Assembly (NCBI RefSeq): GCF_017168335.1
Contig: NZ_JABFAU010000032.1
Coordinates: forward strand, 1-60,585
Reading direction: 5' to 3'
DNA from: Rhodococcus sp. KRD162
GTDB lineage: Bacteria; Actinomycetota; Actinomycetes; Mycobacteriales; Mycobacteriaceae
DNA: 60,585 bases
The position numbers and the translations under genes were made by a program. Position 1 is the stretch's first letter. Each line of letters opens with the position of its first letter. Below the pieces are notes generated by a model. The model did not search any database. It was given only the letters and a program-made list of their open reading frames with translations, and was not told where the DNA came from. Of this stretch, positions 34,410-43,896 are shown in pieces.

Positions 34410-35411
34410 ATGAGCTTCTGGGATTCACTTGCGGCCGGCCTCTCGGAGGAGCCGCCGCGACGGGTGATCGTGTCGACCAGAACGCTCAGGTCGGCGATCG
34501 AGGACACCTTGATCTATGGGTTCTCGCGAGCCGCCCTCGAAGTGGTCCTACCCGACGAACTCGACCTGACGTGGGCAGGTACGGGTACCCCCGTTGAGGC
34601 CGACACCAAGCGGTCGCTGATCGATGGTTACCTCGTAGGATTCGAGATCCCCCAGCTCGTCGCACTGGCGCGTCGCGTGCTTGCAGAATGCGACGTCGTG
34701 GACCACGGGCTCGCGGTGCTGATCGCAGAGTACGAAAAGGGCTCCAGCGGTGTCGATTCCCCCGCAAAGAACCTCATTTTCGCGGCCAATGGTCCCAAAC
34801 CGGAGATGGTGCTCCGCGACGCGGTCAGCAACGACATCCTGATCACCAAGAATGCTGAGTTCTGCCTTGTCTACGACAGACCGATAACCGAGGCCGGCCT
34901 GTCCTTTCAGGAGCTGATTCAGTGGTGGCGTGAGCACCAAGCAATGGCAGACACGGACGATCGCGATGTCGGGCTGTCACTGCACAAACGGCTGCGAGAG
35001 AGCCTCGGTAAGAACGAACCCGAGCGGATGGTCTTGGACGTCTACTCACGTCGATACGGAGAGCACGGCTTCGGTATTCCCGCTCTGATCCCGCAGGTCT
35101 ACCTCCACTACGACCCGTACACCAAGTATCAACGCAAGGGCAGCAGTCCCCTCGAACGCCAACGCATGGACTTCTTGCTGCTCTTCAGCTCGAGAAAACG
35201 CGTCGTCATCGAGGTCGACGGTCGTCAGCACTACGCCAACGAAGACGGCCGCGCCAGCACGCAGCTGTACGCCGAGATGGTCACCGAAGACCGACGTCTC
35301 CGGCTAGCGGGATACGAGGTCTATCGGTTCGGGGGCAAAGAGTTCGAGAGCCCCGACGCGCCGTCGATGCTCGCAGCATTCTTCGACGAACTGAGCTCGC
35401 GAATGAAGTAG
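34410..35411 (+). CDS. candidate defence protein with C-terminal PD-(D/E)xK (DUF559-like) nuclease
   Basis: 333 residues. The C-terminal part, RMDFLLLFSSRKRVVIEVDG followed by RQHYA, shows the D...ExDGxxH arrangement of Vsr/DUF559-type endonucleases, then LYAEMVTEDRRLRLAGYEVY and RFGGKEF, typical of this fold. The N-terminal ~120 residues are helical (TRTLRSAIEDTLIYGFSRAA, GYLVGFEIPQLVALARRVLA), reminiscent of AbiJ-type N-domains of abortive-infection proteins. Likely an anti-phage or anti-plasmid effector activated by a stress signal; family by pattern only. Confidence 0.7.
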   Translation: MSFWDSLAAGLSEEPPRRVIVSTRTLRSAIEDTLIYGFSRAALEVVLPDELDLTWAGTGTPVEADTKRSLIDGYLVGFEIPQLVALARRVLAECDVVDHGLAVLIAEYEKGSSGVDSPAKNLIFAANGPKPEMVLRDAVSNDILITKNAEFCLVYDRPITEAGLSFQELIQWWREHQAMADTDDRDVGLSLHKRLRESLGKNEPERMVLDVYSRRYGEHGFGIPALIPQVYLHYDPYTKYQRKGSSPLERQRMDFLLLFSSRKRVVIEVDGRQHYANEDGRASTQLYAEMVTEDRRLRLAGYEVYRFGGKEFESPDAPSMLAAFFDELSSRMK

Positions 35412-35420
35412 ACCGGGCAC

Positions 35421-36041
35421 TCATGCCGGGGCGAGGTATCGATCCTCCTCAGAGCCGATCTGGAGCTCGTCCTCCGCGGCCGCGATCACCGCGTCAACGA
35501 CCTCGACAGACAGCCCGGTCCTGGTGGCCACTGCAGCGAGCTCATGGCCTTCGCTGGCCAGCTTCAGGACGTGAACGCACAGGATGGCCGTTTCGGCCTC
35601 TGTCGGGCTTTTCAGGTCCACCTGACGCTCGTCGGTGTCGCCTTCCATGGCCGGTGCTTCGAGTCGGACCAGCTGGATCATCAGGTGCGTGGTGACCAGC
35701 AGTACCAGCGGCGGCGCAGCAGCTGCCAGGGCGGCCACTGTGAAAGTCGAGCTGTAGTCCACCGTCGAGACGTGCACGATGTTGCCCGCGGTCGATGCGA
35801 TCGACCCGAGAATCAGCAAGGCCCACGCGAACCAGCGGTGTGAGGCGTCGACGACGAGCATGAGTGTTGCGAGGATGACCATTCCGTCGAGCACCAGTGG
35901 CAGGACCCATCCCAGTGCTGTCGGGTATCCACTGGCGGTCGCCAGCTGCCACAACGACATTCCGCTCTTGGTGAAGGCGCTGACACCGATCACCGCATTG
36001 CCGATTACCGCGCAACGTTTGATGGTCGTCAGATTGGTCAT
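35421..36041 (-). CDS. DUF2637-type membrane protein (SpdB-like)
   Basis: 206 residues from the ATG at 36041 (AAGGA site). Four membrane helices lie in the first ~125: AVIGNAVIGVSAFTKSGMSL, WVLPLVLDGMVILATLMLVV, WFAWALLILGSIASTAGNIV and AALAAAAPPLVLLVTTHLMI. This is the DUF2637 pattern found in actinobacterial plasmid spread proteins. The tail has an HTH-like VATRTGLSVEVVDAVIAAAE. It lies 8 bases after the CPBP gene in the same operon. Confidence 0.8.
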   Translation of the reverse strand: MTNLTTIKRCAVIGNAVIGVSAFTKSGMSLWQLATASGYPTALGWVLPLVLDGMVILATLMLVVDASHRWFAWALLILGSIASTAGNIVHVSTVDYSSTFTVAALAAAAPPLVLLVTTHLMIQLVRLEAPAMEGDTDERQVDLKSPTEAETAILCVHVLKLASEGHELAAVATRTGLSVEVVDAVIAAAEDELQIGSEEDRYLAPA

Positions 36042-36049
36042 CGGTGTCC

Positions 36050-36925
36050 TTAGCTGGTGGCGTTCGAGGTGTGGCCGGCTGCTGCCGTCGGGCATGCTCG
36101 ATCGGAGTGATCGAAGGTGGAAGTGTTTGACAGTCGATAGATCGACCACAGAGCGGTGAACGCGATACACCCGCCGATCACTATCTGAGCCGCGGTGTAG
36201 TCACCATTGTTTGCAATGACGAATGCATTCCAAGCTGTATGGGCCAGAACGAGTCCCGTGAGACTGCGGAGTCGATAGTAGACGTAGACGGCCACAGCGC
36301 CCCATACGAACGCCGACAACGCTTGCCCTGTTCCCTGGTAGAGATGGATGGAGGCTCGAAACAGAGCTGAGCTCGCGATGACGATGCCGAGCATCCACGG
36401 CTGGACGCGCCAGACCAGTCCGACGACCCCGAAGAGCAACAAGACCGGAAGCGCACTGAAGAACGGTTCCTCGGCCGAGCCGGCGACGAGAAGGTGCGCA
36501 CTGTTCCACCATTGTGCCGGGTTGTCGTAGTCACTGGTGCGCGAGAGGTTTTCGGCATCCTCGGGGGACAGCAACGAGGCCATGCACAGGCCGATGGGGA
36601 ACAATCCTGCACTCATCAGCGTCCGTGTTCGCCACGTCCCAGGGAAGCTGTTCGGTTCGATCGCGTTCGGTTCGATGAACCGGCGCACCGCCGCGACGAG
36701 AGCGAGACCGGCAACTGCGGCGAAGAAGAGAATTAGGAAGCCAATTTGAGCGCCGGGCATCGTCGGTGGGGTCGACTCGGTGACTACCTCGGATCCGGCA
36801 CCGAGATGCCTCTGAACCGAGACTAGTGCCTCGAAAGGCCAACACACGACTAGGTAGGCGGCAGCAAGCCCGAGCGGAACAGCAGCGATATACAGGCTTG
36901 AGTTCCAGTTGTTGTTGCGATTCAT
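36050..36925 (-). CDS. CPBP-family (CAAX/ABI-like) intramembrane protease
   Basis: 291 residues, eight or so membrane helices. Motif 1 is AGSAEEPFFSAL (the family has EExxxR; the arginine is missing). Motif 2 is ALFRASIHLYQG (FxxxH). Motif 3 is LAHTAWNAF (HxxxN/B). CPBP proteins act in prenyl processing, bacteriocin immunity or regulation. The missing arginine may reduce activity. It forms a two-gene unit with the DUF2637 protein. Confidence 0.75.
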   Translation of the reverse strand: MNRNNNWNSSLYIAAVPLGLAAAYLVVCWPFEALVSVQRHLGAGSEVVTESTPPTMPGAQIGFLILFFAAVAGLALVAAVRRFIEPNAIEPNSFPGTWRTRTLMSAGLFPIGLCMASLLSPEDAENLSRTSDYDNPAQWWNSAHLLVAGSAEEPFFSALPVLLLFGVVGLVWRVQPWMLGIVIASSALFRASIHLYQGTGQALSAFVWGAVAVYVYYRLRSLTGLVLAHTAWNAFVIANNGDYTAAQIVIGGCIAFTALWSIYRLSNTSTFDHSDRACPTAAAGHTSNATS

Positions 36926-37025
36926 CGCGATTCACTCTTTCTTTGACATTCTCTCGTCGCGGCGGCACAGGACAGTCATGGGTGCGGATACGAGTACTGA
37001 GCGTGGGTACGGCGGTCGAGGCTGA

Positions 37026-37664
37026 TCAGTTGTCGAGCAGGCCCGCACCGCGGGCAATAGCGGGTAGGTCGATCGGTGGTGCCCATGCGGCCCACACGCG
37101 GGTTCGGCCGAGCTCTACGACACGGTCGTCCGGATAGAGACGCCATGGGCCGACGCGGTCGAGCAGTTCACCGACGAGGGCGTCGGCGTGGAAACGGGTG
37201 GGAACGGTGACGAAGTCATCGAGCGGGCCCCGCTTGTGTAGTGCCGCGACGGGGCGGGGTGCGCCTCTGGCGATCGCTACCTGCCGCAGGTCCGGAGAGC
37301 CGTGGGGACGGAGGATCGCCACGACATGGGGGTCCAGCCAGCGTCGCTCTCGCCATTCCTTGCGGACACCGCGGCCACGGGGAAGATCGAGTCCGGTCAG
37401 GACAGTTCGTGCATTGTCGAGGGTCTGCTGTTCGACACGTCGGATTTCAGGAAGGGGAAATTGAAGTTGCTGCAACCGGTGGGCGGGAATCGCTGCTCGA
37501 GTACGAGGTGAGCCCTGCAGCCAACGCTGGACGGTTCGGCGAGTAACCCTGAATGCCGCTGCGACATAGTCGATATCGACACCACCGTTGACCGATCGTC
37601 CGTAGCACGCGGTGAATGCGACCTCGAGCTGTCGTTTGGTCCACCGCGGTCGCTTCGGGTTCAT
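37026..37664 (-). CDS. HTH protein at the end of the replication operon
   Basis: 212 residues. The N-terminus YVAAAFRVTRRTVQRWLQGS is a clear helix-turn-helix. The remainder is basic with WRERRWLDPHVVAILRPHGS and FHADALVGELLDRVGPWRL. Start ATG 6 bases after the previous stop. Possibly a replication-regulating or DNA-binding accessory protein; family unknown. Confidence 0.7.
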   Translation of the reverse strand: MNPKRPRWTKRQLEVAFTACYGRSVNGGVDIDYVAAAFRVTRRTVQRWLQGSPRTRAAIPAHRLQQLQFPLPEIRRVEQQTLDNARTVLTGLDLPRGRGVRKEWRERRWLDPHVVAILRPHGSPDLRQVAIARGAPRPVAALHKRGPLDDFVTVPTRFHADALVGELLDRVGPWRLYPDDRVVELGRTRVWAAWAPPIDLPAIARGAGLLDN

Positions 37665-37670
37665 GTCGCT

Positions 37671-37796
37671 CTAATTGAGTGGTCCGAGAAAGAAGCTGAA
37701 TCCCATTTTGGCCTGCACAACCGAGCCGACGAGGATTAGACCCACCAACGCGCCAACGACGCGGGTCTTCCACTGCTGAGACTTGGTCTCGAACAT
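37671..37796 (-). CDS. small single-pass membrane protein
   Basis: 41 residues with one helix VVGALVGLILVGSVV after the basic stretch KSQQWKTR. A GGAGGG site is 10-12 bases before the ATG. Lies between the terminal-protein-like gene and the HTH gene. No function known. Confidence 0.55.
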   Translation of the reverse strand: MFETKSQQWKTRVVGALVGLILVGSVVQAKMGFSFFLGPLN

Positions 37797-37899
37797 GTCT
37801 TTCTGATCCCTCCTGCAGAGCGCTGCCGTGCGCGATTCCACCGATACCGTAGTGGTTGCACCGGACACTCCGAACATCTGAACTCGCAGACTCTTATGG

Positions 37900-38550
37900 T
37901 CAGACCGGGTCGATGGAGATGTTGTCGATGCTCTCGAAGGTCCATCCGTCGACGTACCGGTCGCTGGCGTAGCCGCTGAGCCACTTCGAGAGCTCTTTGT
38001 CGCCGCCGCGTTCGTACGCCGACCACATCGACTCGACGTCGGATGGCGACATACCACTCTGATCCGGGGGGATCTGGATGGAACGATTGCGAATGTAGAA
38101 CCCTCCCCCGCCGGCGACGCCTTGTCGGCCCTTGATCTGTACGCGCGCACCGTATTTGGCGATCGACTTGCCTTGCTTGCTCTCTCGGACAGCTTTGATG
38201 GCGGCGCGCCGGCCCTGTTTCGTCGTCGCTGCCTGCCGCGATTTGGTGGTGAGTTTGCTCAGAGTCTCGGCTTTCGGCTTCGAGATTCGCTGGCGTCCCT
38301 CGGCGGCGACCCACCGTTCCACCGTACGACGCGAGACTCCGAGATCGCGCGCAGCTGCGGCCGTGTTCACCCCGCCCCGCGTGCCCGGGCCGTACGCGGC
38401 GAGGAGCATCCCACGCATGTCAGGGGTGGTACCGGCCTTGCCGGAGACATCGGCACCGCGCCGACCCGTCAAGCCCTGGAACAGTGAGCTGCGTCGGCGT
38501 TCGTCTGCTTCCAGGTTCTCTGTGAAGCCGGCATGCTTGCGACCGACCAT
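37900..38550 (-). CDS. HTH protein with terminal-protein (Tpg)-like C-terminus, second copy
   Basis: 216 residues. AAAARDLGVSRRTVERWVAA is a classic HTH near 75. A basic linker (QAATTKQGRRAAIKAVRESK) follows. The last ~85 residues (GMSPSDVESMWSAYERGG ... YVDGWTFESIDNISIDPV) match the C-terminus of the protein at 4083-4910 and recall Streptomyces Tpg. The start (GGGGGAA site) is 3 bases after the stop of the giant polymerase-like gene, as in the first cassette. Proposed origin- or end-binding protein that partners the polymerase-like chain. Confidence 0.65.
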   Translation of the reverse strand: MVGRKHAGFTENLEADERRRSSLFQGLTGRRGADVSGKAGTTPDMRGMLLAAYGPGTRGGVNTAAAARDLGVSRRTVERWVAAEGRQRISKPKAETLSKLTTKSRQAATTKQGRRAAIKAVRESKQGKSIAKYGARVQIKGRQGVAGGGGFYIRNRSIQIPPDQSGMSPSDVESMWSAYERGGDKELSKWLSGYASDRYVDGWTFESIDNISIDPV

Positions 38551-38553
38551 CGG

Positions 38554-41500
38554 CTATTCCCCCTTACCTGTCGTGGCATCCCAGTTCATCGTCAACGCTT
38601 CCTTGCCCTTGTAGCGGCCGCCGACGAGGAACTCGAGGTGATCGTCGAGCCGAGCGGAGCCCTCCCACTTGTACTGGCCGAACCCCCGACCGAGCTGCTT
38701 GTCCTCCCCGGGCCAGGACGCGATCGGATCCGGATCGTTGCTGGTGTAGAGAACCGTGTCGTTCGTGATGGCCACCGGCCACCGGTCGGAGACGGTGCCG
38801 ATTTTGACGATGCGACGAGTGATGTTCGCCCGCGCTTTGGCGATGATGTGATGGCGTCGCTCCGGCGAGAAACCTGCTCGGCCGGTCATGTGAACCGAGG
38901 ACCCCATCTGTCCGATCGTGCGCGTGTAGACGCCCTTGAGCAGATCCCTGGCCAACTGAGCGTCGACGTCATCGACGTCCAAAGCTGTTCGTGCGTCACG
39001 GATTCGCTCGTACCACGGATCGAGTACTCGGCCATGTTCGTTCCACACGTAGGCCTCGACAGGTTCGAGCTCGTAGCCGAGTTCTCCGGCGACCTGCAGA
39101 CTCGGTGTGGTCACCCACAGCAGGCCCGGCCGGCCACCGAGAGGCATCAATGGATGTGGGATGCGCCAGTCCCCTGCCTCGGGAACCTCTACCCGCCAAT
39201 AGCCCGGCAGCTTCTTGTCGAACGCTCGCCCGTCGGGATGATGAGTGGACGATCCGATCGGCATCTCCAAGCCGGCGATTCCCGCAGCGTGCGAGCCGCC
39301 ACGGTCGTACGCGTGGACGTAGGTCATCGATGTCTCGTCGCTGGTCGGTTTGCGGGACCAGGCGTAATCGTCCTCGAGGGAGCTGATGGTGGCCGGGCCG
39401 ACGGGGGTCTGCGCCCCGAACATGCGCTCGCGGTCCTTGAATCGAGTCGAGATCATCAGGTCGAAACCGGTGGACTGCGGGGTGATCACCCACGGCATCT
39501 TCAACGCGCTGGCGAACAGCGACAGTCGACGCGCGAGTGTGCTCGGGGACGGTCGGTCTCCGAGAATGGGGATATCGCGTGGATCGGCGTTCATGCCTGC
39601 AGCCAGAACGACCCACACACCGCGGTGCTCGCCCTGGGTGCGCCACACACGGGTCCAGGCACCGAGCCGGTCACCGGGCTTGCCCAGGGTCCAACCGTCG
39701 GCGATGGCATCGGTGACGAACGCTGTGCCGGCAGTGGCCTCGCCGACGTCTTTGCGTCGCTGTGACGGATCCTCGCTCAGCGTGCTCAGATCCACTCCGA
39801 ACTTCTCGGTCATCGCCGCGGTCACCCAGATCTGTCCCGGTTCGCTCTGCCACGACGAGGTCTGAGTGCCCAGACGCAGCTCCTGCACCAGCTCGGCGAC
39901 ATGCCCGACGTGAGAGATGTTCTGTGGCAGATTGATTCGACTGCCGTCGGGCATCCAAATGCCATCGACGTCGAGGACGGCGGCAGGGGCAGCGAACGGG
40001 TCGGCCGCGGTCTTTGCGGGAGCTGAACGCCGAGGCCGCGTGGTCTCGAGCGGCGCACTGGGTTGCTCGACCGTAGGAGTACTCGACTCGGCGGCCTCGG
40101 AAGCCGCTCGACGAGCAGGTTCGGTCGACGGCCGCGGGCCAGTGGCGGCGGGTGCAGGCGGCTTCGCTGCGGCTGCGGTATCGGCAACCAGTGCAGCGCG
40201 GGAGGCAGCTGTGCTTCCGAACCAGCACTGCGCGTGCAGAACGTGGCCATCGAAGCGAAGGCCCGAGCCCACTCCGCATTTCACGCACGGGACGCTCGGC
40301 GAAATATGTTCTGCGACAGCGATATGGCCCTCGGCGTCGGGGTAGCTTCCCACTGGAATGTCCTCCTGTTCGGAGTTGTCAGACGTAGCTTCGGCGTCGT
40401 TGGCGCGAGAGCTGTCCGTCGTCGATGAGGTGTCGCTGTTCGATACCGAGAACAACGTCGCGAGGTCGGCCACTGCGGAGGTCGAACCCGGAACGTCGCT
40501 CGGTGTCGAACCGTCCGGTGCATCGTCGGGTCCGCCATCAGTGTCGAAGATTCCGATCTGACCGTCGTCGGGACCGTCGCCGAGGATCGCCCATAGACGG
40601 AGCGCCGTCATCCGCTGACGGCGTTCCTCACAATGGATGGTGCGTTGGACGGTGTAACGGGGTGTCTTGCCTGCGCGTTCCTCGGCGATCAGAACACCCT
40701 CGTCGTAGAGTGCCCGCAGCGCCGTGCCTCGATCGATCTGTGGAGCATCGGACATCGTCGATGCCGCGGCTTTCAGAACCTGTTCGAGGGCAGTCGATTC
40801 GATCAACAGCTGCGCTTCGCCGTCGCGTGGCCCGGGGTCGGTGAGCACGTACCCCAACCGGATCCCGCGGGCATCTTCGCGATACTTCTTGACGTCCTGA
40901 TAGTCCGAGACCAACGTTCGCCGCCACCCCAGCCTGCCGGCGAGCGGGCGGTCGGGTGCTTCACCGGTCCGCACGTCGTCGACGTAGGCCAATCCGGTAC
41001 GCAGTGCATGCGCAAGGAGCTCGCGCACCCGAGCTCCGGTGCGTGAGGGCAGATCGGGGTCGGCTGCAGCGACGACCGCGTCGTGCAATCCGCCGTCGAC
41101 GACGTCGAGAACCTGCTCGACCTCATCGGCATCGAGCGCGCCGACATCGAGCAAAAAGGCGGTGAACGCCTGCCATCCTGCCCAGACGGCGCCGACCGCT
41201 TCGGCCTGGCGCACGGTTTCGCCCTGCTCACGCAGACCCTCGGCGTAGTGCGCGCCCTCGTTGAACACCTTCTCCCGCAGCTCTTCGAGGCGGGGGCACA
41301 ACCACTGCAGGAACGAGGCCATCAGCAGGGCGCGCCCATGCCGCGACTGCTCGCTGTCGAGTCGAATCAGCTCGTCGAGTTCGATCTCGTCGGACTGCAA
41401 CGGCACCACCAACATGCGCTGTGCACCGGACCCTGGTCGAGGCATGACCTCCGAGGTCACCATCGCGGACGAGCGGGGGGCGGTGCCGTCGAGGATGCTC

Positions 41501-43896
41501 AACCCGTCGCGACTGGAACGGCTCCGTTGTTCGCCGTTGTGGACCATGCGCGCGAACTCTTCGAGCGCTTTCTGTGCAGCTCCCCAGTCTCGTGTGGGCG
41601 CGACGTCGTCGGCCCAGTACAGCGCATCTTTCGACGAATTCAGTTTGATCCGAAGCGCATTGAGGGTGTCACCGTTCCCGGACATCGACGATGCCGGTCG
41701 TCGTCGATCCCACAGCTCTCCGAAATGATGCATCGCGATCGAGGCGATCGAGGTCTTGTAGGACCCGGGCGAACCGATGAGCGACAGAACCCACGGGTTG
41801 GGTCCCAAGGCCGCGCGAAAGACGTGCCCGAGCAACGGAGCCGCGATCCGCACCGGCAGACGCGTCAGCATCGATCCCGAATCGACCATGAAGGCATCAC
41901 GCAACCGAGGTGCATCGGCGATCGGGCACGGCAGGTCGTAACGCGCGAGCGGGCCACTGAGCAGCACCGGCGCAACACGGGTACCGGCAGCACTGATAGC
42001 GCCGCCTGCGTGCACGTAGAACCACTCGTCGTCTCGGTCCTTACGCCAACCGGTGGAACGGAACCGAACCGTCCGGGCGATCGTCACTCCCCCGGCTACT
42101 TTCAGAGCGTCGCGAAGTTTGGCGATCCCAGAGGGTTTGGAATCGTACGTCGGTGGCCCGGGAAGAGAATCCACCCAAGTGCAGTCCCGATAGTCCTGGG
42201 CGTCCACCCGCATGCGCATGAACTCGCTCGTATCAGGATGGGTGTACCCGATGACGACAGCGGAAAGCTGTTCGGGTGACGGCGGATTGGCTTCCCGTTG
42301 CCCGGCGATGTCTTCGCGGCCGAGCAGCGTCGGCGCATCGACGTCGAGGCCGTCGTCCTGCGATTCGAGGTATTCCATCTCGACGATCCGAGCATCGATG
42401 CTGAGCACCATTTTGGCGGTCTGCTCGCCATCTCGGTTGGTGACGATTTCGACGAGGCTTCCTTCGACTACCCGATACGTCGGTGCCGAGATGTGAGCGC
42501 CGCGAGTGGCCGACCCGACAACGTGCAGTTGGGGTCCTTCGTGGAGCGGAGGGCTCGTTTCGTCGGCATCGACGTGGCTGGATCCAGTCGACGGTGGCGT
42601 CGCGGCGTGTTCGTCCTCGTCGTGCAGCAGCGGTGGAATCGGAGTGTGCGAAATATCGTGTGCGGCACGGGCAGCGGTCCGGGCGGTGCGCCAGACGGCG
42701 GTAGCGGCGTCCACCGCCTCCTGTGACCACTTCGTGCCTTCGGCGGCAGCGAAACTGCGCACCGTATCGACGGCTTCGCTCAACGGCTCGAACAGGCGCT
42801 CCGCCTCGACAGCCCACCGTTGGGCAAGACGCATCTCGTCGGCGCACTCATCCTGGTGACCCGATACTCGCCCGCGCTCGGCGCGTGCGGCCGCTTCCCG
42901 CGCTGCCTTCTCGACCTCGGTGGCCTTGCCGCGAAGCTTGGCCAGGGCAGCGTGCGCCGCAACCTCACCGACATGGACGGGGATGAACCCGTTCCATGCA
43001 TCGTCTGGTTCCCACAGTTGGGCCTCGACATGATCTGTGAAGTCTGATTTGTCGTCTGTGGTGCCGGGTAACAGCAGCTGCACCTCGGCATCGACCGCGC
43101 CGAGCAGCGATGCCAATTCGATGCCGCGGTCGTATCCGGCAGCGTCGCGATCGAGAACAACGCGTACGGCGGCACCGGTGAACACCTCGGCGAGCTGTGG
43201 CGGAAAGTTCAGGCCACCTTGGGCATTCGTGGTCGCGCAGAGGCCGAGACGCGTTGCGGTCTCGACATCTTTCTCGCCCTCGAGCAGCCATACCGGCTGT
43301 CCGGCTGACAGGGCCGCCTGCAGTTGCGGCATCGCGAACAGGACCGGGGTGAACACCGCGGGCTTACGTTTGACATAGGTGCGATTAGGTCCGACGAACA
43401 ACTGCCGGAATCGTTTGTGTTTGACCCCGCACGAGGTGCACTCCTCGCGGATGACTTCCTGCACCAAGTCGCCGTCGGCATCGGTGTAGGGATAGCGCGT
43501 AACTTCCGACCACGAGTGCTCGACTTCGGGCTCTGGTCCCGGGCCGGCTATCCGAGCAGGAAGCCGCCCCAGTCGCCCACGTCGTTTGCCGGCTGCACGT
43601 TGTTGCGGGGATCTACCGACACGCGGTGCGCCCGGATCCCGGCTCGGCAACGGCTCGTCGAACAGATCGGACAGGCTGATATCGAGCCGCTCCGCGATTT
43701 CCACGGCCGTCGCGGAGCACCCATGGCACCGCAGCAGCACCATTCCGGAACCGCGATGTCCCGGAGTCCACGTGACAGACAGTGAAGCGTGACGGTCGTC
43801 GTGAACAGGGCAACGAGCCTGAAACTGGGAACTTGACGTGGCTTTGAAGCCGCCGAGCTGCTCGAGGCGTGGACGGATATTGTCCATCGACCACAT
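38554..43896 (-). CDS. giant primase-helicase protein with polymerase-like C-terminus
   Basis: About 1,780 residues if it starts at 43896; an outer TTG at 43974 is less likely. In order: a CHC2-type zinc finger (CPVHDDRHASLSV ... CHGC, about 22-55); a Toprim domain (LLEGEKDVETA near 210, VVLDRDAAGYDRG near 250); a long coiled linker; a DUF927/SF3-like ATPase with GSPGSYKTS near 710 and LYWADDVAP near 765; a disordered linker; and from about 1250 a domain collinear with the protein at 2152-4080, with motifs YDRGGSHAAGIAG near 1532, KGVYTRTIGQM near 1655 and LYTSNDPD near 1717, like family B palm motifs A, B and C. Motif C lacks its first aspartate. Predicted plasmid replication protein. The N-terminal half is secure; the C-terminal assignment is inference. 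Confidence 0.8.
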   Translation of the reverse strand: MWSMDNIRPRLEQLGGFKATSSSQFQARCPVHDDRHASLSVTWTPGHRGSGMVLLRCHGCSATAVEIAERLDISLSDLFDEPLPSRDPGAPRVGRSPQQRAAGKRRGRLGRLPARIAGPGPEPEVEHSWSEVTRYPYTDADGDLVQEVIREECTSCGVKHKRFRQLFVGPNRTYVKRKPAVFTPVLFAMPQLQAALSAGQPVWLLEGEKDVETATRLGLCATTNAQGGLNFPPQLAEVFTGAAVRVVLDRDAAGYDRGIELASLLGAVDAEVQLLLPGTTDDKSDFTDHVEAQLWEPDDAWNGFIPVHVGEVAAHAALAKLRGKATEVEKAAREAAARAERGRVSGHQDECADEMRLAQRWAVEAERLFEPLSEAVDTVRSFAAAEGTKWSQEAVDAATAVWRTARTAARAAHDISHTPIPPLLHDEDEHAATPPSTGSSHVDADETSPPLHEGPQLHVVGSATRGAHISAPTYRVVEGSLVEIVTNRDGEQTAKMVLSIDARIVEMEYLESQDDGLDVDAPTLLGREDIAGQREANPPSPEQLSAVVIGYTHPDTSEFMRMRVDAQDYRDCTWVDSLPGPPTYDSKPSGIAKLRDALKVAGGVTIARTVRFRSTGWRKDRDDEWFYVHAGGAISAAGTRVAPVLLSGPLARYDLPCPIADAPRLRDAFMVDSGSMLTRLPVRIAAPLLGHVFRAALGPNPWVLSLIGSPGSYKTSIASIAMHHFGELWDRRRPASSMSGNGDTLNALRIKLNSSKDALYWADDVAPTRDWGAAQKALEEFARMVHNGEQRSRSSRDGLSILDGTAPRSSAMVTSEVMPRPGSGAQRMLVVPLQSDEIELDELIRLDSEQSRHGRALLMASFLQWLCPRLEELREKVFNEGAHYAEGLREQGETVRQAEAVGAVWAGWQAFTAFLLDVGALDADEVEQVLDVVDGGLHDAVVAAADPDLPSRTGARVRELLAHALRTGLAYVDDVRTGEAPDRPLAGRLGWRRTLVSDYQDVKKYREDARGIRLGYVLTDPGPRDGEAQLLIESTALEQVLKAAASTMSDAPQIDRGTALRALYDEGVLIAEERAGKTPRYTVQRTIHCEERRQRMTALRLWAILGDGPDDGQIGIFDTDGGPDDAPDGSTPSDVPGSTSAVADLATLFSVSNSDTSSTTDSSRANDAEATSDNSEQEDIPVGSYPDAEGHIAVAEHISPSVPCVKCGVGSGLRFDGHVLHAQCWFGSTAASRAALVADTAAAAKPPAPAATGPRPSTEPARRAASEAAESSTPTVEQPSAPLETTRPRRSAPAKTAADPFAAPAAVLDVDGIWMPDGSRINLPQNISHVGHVAELVQELRLGTQTSSWQSEPGQIWVTAAMTEKFGVDLSTLSEDPSQRRKDVGEATAGTAFVTDAIADGWTLGKPGDRLGAWTRVWRTQGEHRGVWVVLAAGMNADPRDIPILGDRPSPSTLARRLSLFASALKMPWVITPQSTGFDLMISTRFKDRERMFGAQTPVGPATISSLEDDYAWSRKPTSDETSMTYVHAYDRGGSHAAGIAGLEMPIGSSTHHPDGRAFDKKLPGYWRVEVPEAGDWRIPHPLMPLGGRPGLLWVTTPSLQVAGELGYELEPVEAYVWNEHGRVLDPWYERIRDARTALDVDDVDAQLARDLLKGVYTRTIGQMGSSVHMTGRAGFSPERRHHIIAKARANITRRIVKIGTVSDRWPVAITNDTVLYTSNDPDPIASWPGEDKQLGRGFGQYKWEGSARLDDHLEFLVGGRYKGKEALTMNWDATTGKGE

